This document shows positions 41,194-49,001 of a stretch of DNA of 64,000 bases, piece by piece; position 1 is the stretch's first letter, and every line of letters begins with the position of its first letter. The notes beneath the pieces are model-generated. The model did no database searches. It saw only the letters and a list, made by a program, of their open reading frames with translations, and was not told where the DNA came from. The stretch is from Pseudolachnospira sp051055405 (GTDB lineage Bacteria > Bacillota > Clostridia > Lachnospirales > Lachnospiraceae). Location: assembly GCF_051055405.1 (NCBI RefSeq), contig NZ_CP167068.1, forward strand, positions 2,170,001 through 2,234,000. Reading direction: 5' to 3'. The translations under genes and the position numbers were made by a program.

Positions 41194-42633
41194 TTATTCT
41201 TCACCAGCAAATGCGTAACGAATCACTGGCTTTCTAGCCGCCTGAACCTCGTCCGGCCGTCCAATCGGCGTCTTTGTAGGGCTCTGATGCAACGCTTCGC
41301 CTTCCTCTTTCGCCCGTTTATAGACCTGGCGGAAGATATCGATGACATGATCCAAGGTCTCTCTCGACTCTGTCTCCGTCGGCTCTATCATCAAAGCTTC
41401 ATGGACAATCAGCGGGAAGTACATGGTCGGGGGATGAATCCCGTAATCCAGCAAGGTTTTCGCCACATCCAAGGCGGATGCCCCCGTCTCATGCTTCAGC
41501 TTTGCCAAGTCCATGACAAACTCGTGCATACAGATTCCTGGGAATGCCATCTCATAGAGATCCATCAGCCCGTGCATCATATAATTGGCGTTTAACACCG
41601 CGTTCTGAGAGGCTTCGGTTATGCCCTCTCTTCCCAGCATTAAAATATAAGTCAGAGACTTTACGACCACCGCAAAGTTTCCATAAAAAGCCTTTACGCT
41701 GCCAACGGAAGTCTCCAAGCGCTCCATGGCATAGCCGTCCGCCGTCCGATTTACTCTCGGCCCCGGCAGGAAAGGAATCAGGAAATCCTTGCATCCGCAA
41801 GGGCCGCTTCCTGGTCCGCCGCCACCGTGAGGAGCAGCAAAGGTCTTATGCAGATTGAGATGTACCACATCAAATCCCATATCGCCGGGACGCGCCACGC
41901 CCATCACCGCGTTTAAATTCGCTCCGTCGTAATAGCAAAGGCCGCCGGCTCCGTGAACGATTTCTGTGATCTTTAAAATATTTCGGTCAAATAGCCCTAC
42001 TGTATTGGGGTTGGTCAGCATCAGTCCTGCGGTATCCTCTCCAACCGCTGCTTTCAGCGCCTCCAAATCCACGCCGCCATCCGGCGCGGAAGGAACGTTG
42101 ACGATGGTAAAACCTGCCATGGATGCGCTGGCCGGGTTCGTTCCATGGGCAGAATCCGGAACCAAAATCTTCGTCCGTTTCGAATCATTGCGGCTCTCGT
42201 GATATGCTTTGATCAGCAGCAAGCCGGTAAACTCACCGTGAGCGCCGGCTGCAGGCTGGAAGGACATGCCGTCCATGCCCGTGATCTCGCAAAGCAGCTC
42301 TTCTGCCTTTGCCAAAACGCCCAGACACCCCTGAACCGTATGAACCGGCTGCAACGGGTGAATCTCCGTAAACCCAGGAAACGCCGCCGTCTCCTCATCG
42401 ATCTTGGGATTGTATTTCATCGTACAAGATCCTAAGGGGTAAAATCCGTCGTTGACCCCATAGGTTTGCCCAGCAAGCGCGGTATAATGTCTGCTGATAT
42501 CCGTTTCCGAAACCTGCGGCAAATGAAGCTCCTGATCCCGGCAAAGGCCCTCCGGCAAAACCACGGGTACATCGCATTCCGGCAAAACCGAACAGCCGCG
42601 CCCTTCTCTGCTTCGTTCAAAAATCAGTTCCAT
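41194..42633 (-). CDS. gcvPB: Glycine dehydrogenase (decarboxylating) subunit 2
   Basis: 479 aa, the PLP-binding half of the two-subunit P protein that decarboxylates glycine and passes the aminomethyl group to GcvH. The PLP lysine is in HLNLHKTFAAPHGGGGPG near 265. The ATG at 42633 is ten bases after AAAGGAGG; the ATG at 42642 is too close. It overlaps the end of gcvPA by ten bases. Confidence 0.96.
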   Translation of the reverse strand: MELIFERSREGRGCSVLPECDVPVVLPEGLCRDQELHLPQVSETDISRHYTALAGQTYGVNDGFYPLGSCTMKYNPKIDEETAAFPGFTEIHPLQPVHTVQGCLGVLAKAEELLCEITGMDGMSFQPAAGAHGEFTGLLLIKAYHESRNDSKRTKILVPDSAHGTNPASASMAGFTIVNVPSAPDGGVDLEALKAAVGEDTAGLMLTNPNTVGLFDRNILKITEIVHGAGGLCYYDGANLNAVMGVARPGDMGFDVVHLNLHKTFAAPHGGGGPGSGPCGCKDFLIPFLPGPRVNRTADGYAMERLETSVGSVKAFYGNFAVVVKSLTYILMLGREGITEASQNAVLNANYMMHGLMDLYEMAFPGICMHEFVMDLAKLKHETGASALDVAKTLLDYGIHPPTMYFPLIVHEALMIEPTETESRETLDHVIDIFRQVYKRAKEEGEALHQSPTKTPIGRPDEVQAARKPVIRYAFAGEE

Positions 42634-43949
42634 GACGCACATACCTCCTTTACCAGCGAAACAAGTTCATCCATCTCCGTCCGAGTATTCCGCTCCGTCG
42701 TACACCAGAGAATTTCATTTTCTCCAACCGGAAGGCCGCCAAGATATCCTTTCTTTTCCAATGCGGACAGGATTGCTGCCGCCGGTACCGGCGTAACCGT
42801 GACGAATTCATGGAAATACGGCTGCGCATACTTAAGCGTCAAACCGGCTTTGGCCAATGCTTCCTGCAGATAGTGCGCTTTTGAAGTGCACTGCGTTGCT
42901 GCCTGAACGAGTCCCTCCCGGCCCATCACACTGAGATAAACGCCTGCGGTCAAGGCACAGAGCGCCTGATTGGAACAAACGTTGCTGCTGGCCTTTTCTC
43001 TGCGGATATGCTGTTCTCTCGCCTGTAGGGTCAGCACAAACGCCCGATTTCCTTTTGCGTCTACCGTCTGACCAACGATACGGCCAGGCAATTTTCTCAT
43101 CATGGCAGACGACGCTGTCATAATTCCCAGATAAGGGCCGCCAAAATTCATTGATAGTCCCAGCGGCTGCCCTTCTCCTACCGCGATATCCGCCCCATAT
43201 TCGGCAGGCGTCTTTAAGACTGCCAGGGCAATAGGGTTGAATCCCATAATGTATTTGGCGCCGGCTTCATGGGCCATCGTCCCCAACGCATCATAATCTT
43301 CTAAGATGCCGTAAAAGTTCGGCTGCTGTACATAGAGACACGCGCTCTCCGAATCCAGCAATTCTTTTAGCGCATCCAAGTCCGTAACGCCGTCTTTTTC
43401 CGGAACGACTTTCACTTCCGTATTATTACCATAGCAGTAAGTACGAATGACCTGAATCACTTCTGGATTGGCGGTTGCGCTGACCAGAATCGTATGGCGC
43501 TTCCGGTCCATACACATGGCGGCCGCCTCCGCCGCTGCCGTCGCTCCATCGTAAACGGAAGCATTGGAAGCATCCAGACCAGTCAATTCACACATCATCG
43601 TCTGATATTCAAAAATCGACTGCAAAACACCTTGGCTGATTTCCGCCTGGTAAGGCGTATAGGCGGTAATAAACTCTTCTTTTGCCGTAATCCGCTTTAC
43701 TGCGGCGGGAATGTAATGGCGATAAGCCCCAGCCCCGCGAAATACATGCCGAAATACCTGGTTTTTTCCAGCCAGCTCTGCCAACGCCTCGTAGGCTTCC
43801 ATCTCCGACATGCCCTCCGGCAGATTTAGACCATCTTTTACCCGAACTTCTTCCGGAACGTCCGCAAACAATTCCTCAAAGCTGTGAAAACCAATGGACT
43901 CCAGCATCTCCTGCTGCTCGTTCTTCGTAGATACTACAAAGCGTCCCAT
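42624..43949 (-). CDS. gcvPA: Glycine dehydrogenase (decarboxylating) subunit 1
   Basis: 441 aa, the non-PLP-lysine half of the split P protein; it pairs with GcvPB as a tetramer. Typical segments are FRGAGAYRHYIPAAVK near 89 and TAYTPYQAEISQGVLQSIFEYQ near 115 (family signature). The start has GCGGAGGG upstream and nearly touches the gcvH stop. Confidence 0.96.
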   Translation of the reverse strand: MGRFVVSTKNEQQEMLESIGFHSFEELFADVPEEVRVKDGLNLPEGMSEMEAYEALAELAGKNQVFRHVFRGAGAYRHYIPAAVKRITAKEEFITAYTPYQAEISQGVLQSIFEYQTMMCELTGLDASNASVYDGATAAAEAAAMCMDRKRHTILVSATANPEVIQVIRTYCYGNNTEVKVVPEKDGVTDLDALKELLDSESACLYVQQPNFYGILEDYDALGTMAHEAGAKYIMGFNPIALAVLKTPAEYGADIAVGEGQPLGLSMNFGGPYLGIMTASSAMMRKLPGRIVGQTVDAKGNRAFVLTLQAREQHIRREKASSNVCSNQALCALTAGVYLSVMGREGLVQAATQCTSKAHYLQEALAKAGLTLKYAQPYFHEFVTVTPVPAAAILSALEKKGYLGGLPVGENEILWCTTERNTRTEMDELVSLVKEVCASWN

Positions 43950-43951
43950 GC

Positions 43952-44335
43952 TCAGCCCTCCGCTTCCTCTGCGACAAATGCCTCATAGGCATCCGCCGTC
44001 AGCATCTCTTCCTCTTCCGTAATTTCCTCCACTTTGATAAACCATGCCTCGTAAGGAGCCTCATTGATTTTCTGCGGGTTATCCAAAAGCTCTTCGTTGA
44101 TTTCTTTTACTACGCCGCTGACCGGGGACATGACGTCAGACACCGCTTTTACCGACTCTACGTCGCCGAAAGCTTCGCCGACAGATACGCTGTCGCCTAC
44201 CTCAGGCAGATTGACAAAGACCAGATCTCCCAGGGCATCCTGAGCATAATCGCTGATGCCAATGATGGCGGTGTCGCCTTCCCTCTTGATCCACTCGTGA
44301 GACTTCACATACTTCAGGTTTACAGGATACTCCAT
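43952..44335 (-). CDS. gcvH: Glycine cleavage system H protein
   Basis: 127 aa lipoyl carrier that shuttles the aminomethyl group and electrons among P, T and L proteins. The lipoylated lysine is in FGDVESVKAVSDVMSPVSG near residue 62. The ATG at 44335 is eight bases after GGAGGAGG; an upstream TTG lies inside that site. It is modified by the LplA product encoded in the same operon. Confidence 0.97.
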   Translation of the reverse strand: MEYPVNLKYVKSHEWIKREGDTAIIGISDYAQDALGDLVFVNLPEVGDSVSVGEAFGDVESVKAVSDVMSPVSGVVKEINEELLDNPQKINEAPYEAWFIKVEEITEEEEMLTADAYEAFVAEEAEG

Positions 44336-44371
44336 TTTCTTTTCCTCCTCCAATATAGATCCCTTTTTTAT

Positions 44372-45463
44372 TTAATTTGCTTCCTTTTTGTAAAAGGGAA
44401 GCTTTACGATCTCAGCTGCTACCTTCCGTCCCCGGACATCCGCCTCCAACACGCTGCCTACTGTGGCTACGCCTGCTTCCACCAAAGCCATAGCGATGGG
44501 ATAGCCCAGATAAGGCGCATGGGTTCCGGAAGTGGTACGGCCAACTAGGCGTCCGTTCGCATATAAGTCGCAATGTTCCCGGATGATACCGCGTCCGGTT
44601 ACTTTCAGTCCGATGCGCTTCCGCGCGGGAGTCCCCCTCAGTTCCAAGGCGGCTTTTCCGATGAAATCGGTCTTTTCCATCTTGACAAACATGCCAAGAC
44701 CAGCTTCCCTTGGGCTAACGCTGTCGTCCATCTCATGGCCGTATAAAGGCATTCCTGCTTCTAGGCGAAGGGTATCTCTTGCTCCCAATCCACAGGGAAT
44801 CAAGCCTTCCGGTTTTCCTTCCGCCAGCAGCAGATCCCAGAGCGCCGGTCCTTGCTTTGCATCACAGTAAAATTCAAATCCATCTGCTCCCGTATATCCG
44901 GTGCGTGAAATGATGCAGGGAATCTCGCCCACTTTGCCGTCAAATACCGCGCTGTAATAGGCGGTAGGAATGTTCTCTTCCGCAGTCAGTCTACGAAGAA
45001 TCTGTTCTGCCAGGGGTCCCTGTAAGGCGATCTGGACAATTTCTTCTGAGATGTCCGTGAAGCATACTTCTCCGGTCTGGTGCGCTTTCATCCAGGCAAA
45101 GTCTTTGTCTTTATTGGCCGCGTTGACCACGATAAAGTAATTTTCGTCTGCTTCCTTGTAAACGATCAGATCGTCTACCACGCCGCCCTGCTCGTTGCAC
45201 ATGGGGCTATACCTGGCCTGGCCGTCGTACATCACCGTAAAATCATTGGTTAACAGGCGATTTAAGTTTTTCAGCGCGTCCTTTCCTGTGCAGCGGATCT
45301 CACCCATGTGGGATACGTCGAACATCCCGCAGCCTTCACGGACTGCTTTATGCTCGGCAATCACTCCTGCCGGGTACTGCACCGGCAGCAGGTAGCCGGC
45401 AAAGGGGACGATTTTGCCTCCAGCAGCCACATGGTTTTCATAAAGTGGGGTTTTCTTTTCCAT
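44372..45463 (-). CDS. gcvT: Glycine cleavage system T protein (aminomethyltransferase)
   Basis: 363 aa enzyme transferring the methylene group to tetrahydrofolate with release of ammonia. Hallmarks: TPLYENHVAAGGKIVPFAGY at the N-terminus, FDVSHMGEIRCTG near 50, and TGYTGADGFE near 185. The ATG at 45463 has AAAAGGAGAAGGAG upstream. A reading-frame extension to 45559 runs into a structured leader and is not coding. It is the first gene of the operon behind a tandem glycine riboswitch. Confidence 0.96.
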   Translation of the reverse strand: MEKKTPLYENHVAAGGKIVPFAGYLLPVQYPAGVIAEHKAVREGCGMFDVSHMGEIRCTGKDALKNLNRLLTNDFTVMYDGQARYSPMCNEQGGVVDDLIVYKEADENYFIVVNAANKDKDFAWMKAHQTGEVCFTDISEEIVQIALQGPLAEQILRRLTAEENIPTAYYSAVFDGKVGEIPCIISRTGYTGADGFEFYCDAKQGPALWDLLLAEGKPEGLIPCGLGARDTLRLEAGMPLYGHEMDDSVSPREAGLGMFVKMEKTDFIGKAALELRGTPARKRIGLKVTGRGIIREHCDLYANGRLVGRTTSGTHAPYLGYPIAMALVEAGVATVGSVLEADVRGRKVAAEIVKLPFYKKEAN

Positions 45464-45508
45464 ATACAGCTCCTTCTCCTTTTCGCAATCTTTTTCTTTT
45501 TTAAAAGC

Positions 45509-45659
45509 CAGCTGCTTCGCTCCTTCGGCGCTACCGCAGCTGCCGCCCCGTATTCGCAATCCAGGCTATCGCCTTACTTGCTCATACGGGTCAGCCCATC
45601 CGATGTCTGAGCGCTTACGCAAGCAAGCTTGCGACGCCGCTCAGCCGCCGGATGGGGCT
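45509..45659 (-). other. Three consecutive hairpins in the gcvT leader
   Basis: Between the riboswitch terminator and gcvT lie three stems: 45593-45602/45649-45659 with inner 45607-45613/45638-45644 and 45618-45623/45628-45633; 45547-45553/45584-45590 with inner 45563-45566/45571-45574; and 45509-45515/45536-45542. The block of 151 bases is more GC-rich than its surroundings and has no open frame of its own. It could be a dispersed structured repeat or an extra RNA control element. Confidence 0.6.
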
Positions 45660-45667
45660 TTTATAGT

Positions 45668-45717
45668 AAAAAAATAGACAGAAACAAAACGAAAATAAAA
45701 CTTCGTTTTGTCTCTGT
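45668..45717 (-). terminator. Riboswitch-controlled intrinsic terminator
   Basis: Arms 45678-45693 and 45702-45717 form a 16-bp stem with one G-U pair on the minus strand, followed by U7. The 5' arm overlaps the closing stem P1 of the second glycine aptamer (45712-45716), so ligand binding would compete with terminator formation. Confidence 0.85.
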
Positions 45718-45870
45718 CCGTTTACCTGAAAGATTTATCCTGAACCAGGACTTACTTCGTCGGTGATGTTACGCTCTCCAGAGTTTCGTCAGAATCCGAT
45801 CTTTTTGCCTGAGAGTTTTGCCCCTTCGGCGCCATATGCATGGTCTCTCTCGAATTCCTCATACGATTCT
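45712..45870 (-). ncRNA. Tandem glycine riboswitch
   Basis: The first aptamer (45791-45870) is closed by AGAATC/GATTCT and contains the hallmarks GCGCCGAAGGGGCAA and CTCTCAGGCAAAA. The second (45712-45783) is closed by CTCTG/CAGAG and contains CACCGACGAAG and TTTCAGGTAAACGGACAGAG. The short linker and the following terminator fit the genetic ON switch known for gcvT operons: glycine binding prevents termination. Confidence 0.92.
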
Positions 45871-45884
45871 TTATCTAGTTGCTT

Positions 45885-45913
45885 ATTTTAACGGATTCAT
45901 CATGATTTGTCAA
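45885..45913 (-). promoter_or_regulatory. Promoter of the gcv operon
   Basis: On the minus strand a perfect TTGACA (45908-45913), a 17-base spacer and TAAAAT (45885-45890), placing the transcript start a few bases before the first aptamer. Confidence 0.85.
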
Positions 45914-46010
45914 TCACTTTTTCTCCATTAACAAAACTATTCTGTTGCCCACTGAAAAATGTCCCGTTCCACACAAACGTTTAAGCCGCAGCAGCAACGG
46001 AGAGATTTGG

Positions 46011-46955
46011 TTAGTCATGTAACGTTTCCGCAATAGCCTTCAGTTTCCGCAAACGATGATTGACGCCGGATTTTCCCACCGGAGGGCTCAGCAAATTTCC
46101 CAGATCTTTTAAAGGCATATCCGGATATTCCAGACGGATATAGGCCATTTCCCGCAGATTGTCCGGCAAACTGTCCAGGCCTTGTTTTTCTTCAATCAGT
46201 CGGATATCCCGGACCTGCTCCACAGCTGCCGAAACGGTTTTATTTAGGTTTGCTGTCTCGCAGTTTACCTTACGATTGACAGAACCGCTGATCCCCCGAA
46301 GAATACGGATATTTTCCAGCTCCATTAAACTGACGTGAGCCTCCATAATATTCAAAAGATCCACAATTCCATCGCTTTCTTTTACATAAACGACATGATA
46401 TTTTTTTCTCTGCACAATCTTCGCATCGATGTCAAAAGAAATCATGGCTTTTTGAATCTGGCCCGCCTTCCCGGCATTGGCGCATACGATCTCAAAATGA
46501 TACGATTTTTGTGGATTACTGATCGAGCCGGAGCTTAAAAATGCGCCCCGAAGAAAAGCCCGGCGACAGCAGGCGCTCTGGATGACTCGGTTGTCCACCG
46601 GCAATTCCAGATCCCGCAACACTCCGTTCTCCTGCAAAAATTTTGTCGCCTGCAAGACCCGCGAGACATCCTCATGGTGCCGCAAAGCCAGCGTGTACAC
46701 CCTGCTTTTCTTCCAATCTCCGCTTCCCATCACAGAGACATCCGGCTGCAGATGAAAAATACAGTTCAGAAGCATCCCAGCTTTTCTGGCCACCATAGGA
46801 CTTTCACTTTGAATCACCAAAAAAAGCCTTCCATCCAGCCGTACGGAAACACGTCCGCAGGCGCTGATAATGGCCGCCAGTTCCGCCAGCCGGCAGTGAC
46901 GCGCATTGCTCATATGCTTTTCCAGCTCTTCTTTCGCGCTGAAAGAAAAAGACAT
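46011..46955 (-). CDS. whiA: DNA-binding regulator WhiA
   Basis: 314 aa. An N-terminal degenerate LAGLIDADG homing-endonuclease-like domain (about 1-190) is followed by a C-terminal helix-turn-helix (about 215-310, with LPDNLREMAYIRLEYPDMPLKDLGNLLSPPVGKSGVNHRLRK in parts). WhiA is a conserved Gram-positive regulator linked to cell division and sporulation. The ATG follows the murB stop by one base and has GGGGGA upstream, so the two are coupled. The usual neighbour rapZ is not present between them. Confidence 0.95.
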   Translation of the reverse strand: MSFSFSAKEELEKHMSNARHCRLAELAAIISACGRVSVRLDGRLFLVIQSESPMVARKAGMLLNCIFHLQPDVSVMGSGDWKKSRVYTLALRHHEDVSRVLQATKFLQENGVLRDLELPVDNRVIQSACCRRAFLRGAFLSSGSISNPQKSYHFEIVCANAGKAGQIQKAMISFDIDAKIVQRKKYHVVYVKESDGIVDLLNIMEAHVSLMELENIRILRGISGSVNRKVNCETANLNKTVSAAVEQVRDIRLIEEKQGLDSLPDNLREMAYIRLEYPDMPLKDLGNLLSPPVGKSGVNHRLRKLKAIAETLHD

Positions 46956-46956
46956 A

Positions 46957-47865
46957 TTAAAATTCCCCCAGACATCGAATTTCCATCTCTAACTCTACGC
47001 CGAACTTCTCCCGAACACGCTGGGCCACCTCCCGGCAAAGCGACAGAATGTCCGAAGCCGTGGCGTCTCCCCGGTTGATCACAAAACCACAATGCTTTTC
47101 CGACACTTGCGCGCCTCCCACCGAAAATCCGGAAAGTCCGGTATCTTGAATCAACTTTCCTGCAAAATAACCGGCTGGTCTTTTAAAGGTGCTCCCAGCG
47201 CTGGGATATTCCAAAGGCTGCTTTGCTCTTCGCATCGCCGCAAGTTCCGCCATCCGCTCTTTTATCGTTTCTATGCACCCATCCTTCAATTGAAACTCCG
47301 CCGCAGTTACCACATAGTGTTCTTCTGGCACCGCACTGGTGCGATAACCCATTCGCATCTGCTCTGGCGTCAGCCAAATCAGATCTCCGGCTTCCGTAAG
47401 TACTTGGACGGCTGTAAGCACATCTTTCATTTCTCCGCCGTAAGCGCCCGCGTTCATTGTCACGGCACCGCCTAGGCTCCCCGGTATCCCAGCCGCAAAC
47501 TCCAAACCAGTAAGGCCAGCCGCGCAGGCCTGTTTTGCCAGCTGCGCCAAGGAAATCCCTGCTTCCGCATAAATCCGCTCTCCGTCCACCTGACAGGCGG
47601 CAAGCTCCGAACCAAGATGAAGCATCACTCCATCATATCCCTTGTCGCCAACCAGCAGGTTGCTTCCTTTTCCCAAAATATAATGGGGAATCTCTTTCTT
47701 TCGGCAACAACCAGCCAAAGCGGTCAGCTCGTCAACTGTTTTCGGTTCCACAAAGAGCGTCGCCGGTCCTCCTACTTGAAAAGTTGTATGGCGGCTCATC
47801 GGCTCATTTTGAAGAAAAGCAGCCTCCGGAGCCACCTCTCGCAACTGTTCCAACCAATTTATCAT
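46957..47865 (-). CDS. murB: UDP-N-acetylenolpyruvoylglucosamine reductase
   Basis: 302 aa FAD enzyme producing UDP-MurNAc for peptidoglycan. FAD-binding stretches GGPATLFVEPK near 32 and GKGSNLLVGDKGYDG near 65; YRTSAVP near 170; PSAGSTFKRP near 220 supplies the catalytic serine of the short type IIa/b enzyme. The start has GATAGGAGAGG upstream, nine bases after hprK. Confidence 0.96.
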   Translation of the reverse strand: MINWLEQLREVAPEAAFLQNEPMSRHTTFQVGGPATLFVEPKTVDELTALAGCCRKKEIPHYILGKGSNLLVGDKGYDGVMLHLGSELAACQVDGERIYAEAGISLAQLAKQACAAGLTGLEFAAGIPGSLGGAVTMNAGAYGGEMKDVLTAVQVLTEAGDLIWLTPEQMRMGYRTSAVPEEHYVVTAAEFQLKDGCIETIKERMAELAAMRRAKQPLEYPSAGSTFKRPAGYFAGKLIQDTGLSGFSVGGAQVSEKHCGFVINRGDATASDILSLCREVAQRVREKFGVELEMEIRCLGEF

Positions 47866-47874
47866 GATCCTCTC

Positions 47875-48804
47875 CTATCGGTTCTTCAGCATATTGTTCT
47901 GTACTCGCTTATACAGCTCCGCTACCGCGTCATATCCCATCTTTTTCTGACGGTAGTTGACTGCCGCCGCCTCGACGATCACAGCCACATTCCGCCCAGG
48001 GCGCACGGGGATGGAATAGCATATGACCTTATTTCCCAGATATTCCACATAATCTTCATTGTTTCCCAAGCGGTCATAGGTTTTCACCCGGTCCCATTCC
48101 TCCAGACGAATCACCATGTCCACATCCTGCTCTTCCTTGACGCTCTCCACGCCAAACAGAGTCTTCACATCAATAATGCCGATTCCCCGCAGTTCAATAA
48201 AATGGCGGGTCACTTCCGGGGCCGAGCCGATCAACCGTTCTTCATTGATCCGACGCAGCTCCACAGCGTCGTCCGCTACCAACCGGTGGCCACGCTTAAT
48301 CAGCTCCAATGCCGCTTCGCTTTTTCCAATACCACTCTCTCCGATAATCAATACGCCTTCTCCAAATACATCGATCAAAACGCCGTGCATCACCATGGTC
48401 GGCGCTGTTTTTTCCTGGACATAGTGCAGGATTCTCGCATATAGATCTGCAGTCACACGTTTGCTGGATAGAATCGGGACTTCCGCCTTACGTGCCGCGT
48501 CAAGTATAATATCATCCGGCATATGTCCACGGCAAAACACCATGCAGGGCACCGCAAAGCTGAACAATTTCTCAAAGATTTCTGCTTTTCGCTCCGGAGA
48601 AAGAGTCTCCATATAAGCCATCTCCGCATTGCCGATCAGCTGTACTCGGCAGTAGTCAAAATGTTCAAAAAAGCCGGCTATCTGCAAAGCCGGCCTACTG
48701 ATAATCCCTTCTGCTTTCAGCATCTGGCTGTCTAAATCAACCTCCGGCGTTAAATTTACCAGATTCATCGCTCGCGCCAACTGCCCGACACTAATCTGAT
48801 CCAT
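47875..48804 (-). CDS. hprK: HPr kinase/phosphorylase
   Basis: 309 aa enzyme that phosphorylates HPr on serine and thereby controls carbon catabolite repression. Walker A GESGIGKSEAAL near 153-164, the HxxxxDD-type stretch HRLVADDAVELRR near 172 and the K/P-loop LRGIGIIDVKTLFG near 203-216. The ATG has ATAGGAGG upstream. It heads the hprK-murB-whiA transcript. Confidence 0.97.
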   Translation of the reverse strand: MDQISVGQLARAMNLVNLTPEVDLDSQMLKAEGIISRPALQIAGFFEHFDYCRVQLIGNAEMAYMETLSPERKAEIFEKLFSFAVPCMVFCRGHMPDDIILDAARKAEVPILSSKRVTADLYARILHYVQEKTAPTMVMHGVLIDVFGEGVLIIGESGIGKSEAALELIKRGHRLVADDAVELRRINEERLIGSAPEVTRHFIELRGIGIIDVKTLFGVESVKEEQDVDMVIRLEEWDRVKTYDRLGNNEDYVEYLGNKVICYSIPVRPGRNVAVIVEAAAVNYRQKKMGYDAVAELYKRVQNNMLKNR

Positions 48805-48847
48805 CGCGCGTCCTCCTATATTTTGCTATGCTTCCTAACTACTCTTC

Positions 48848-48981
48848 ACTCTGGTTCAGTCCGACCTAAGGAATCCTCAGATCATGGTTCCTTTATACTC
48901 TGGTTCAATCCGACCCCAGGACTCCTCCCATCTTCGGTGGGCCCCTCCTCAGGTCATGTGGCAGGCCCCTCCTTAGGTCAT
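48848..48981. repeat. Two pairs of imperfect direct repeats between hprK and uvrC
   Basis: CTCTGGTTCAGTCCGACC (48850-48867) recurs as CTCTGGTTCAATCCGACC (48898-48915), and GCCCCTCCTCAGGTCAT (48941-48957) recurs as GCCCCTCCTTAGGTCAT (48965-48981). Each pair differs by one base. No tRNA or gene is present. Confidence 0.6.
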
Positions 48982-49001
48982 ATCATAACATAAAATAAAT
49001 T

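Noticed and set aside
45464..45559. N-terminal extension of GcvT into the structured leader
   Set aside because: GcvT has its standard length and a good ribosome-binding site at 45463; the extra residues are unlike the family.
48890..48925. GGTTCAATCC resembling a tRNA T-loop, seen twice with GGTTCAGTCC
   Set aside because: The flanking bases do not form a T-stem, and no acceptor or anticodon arms can be folded around either copy.
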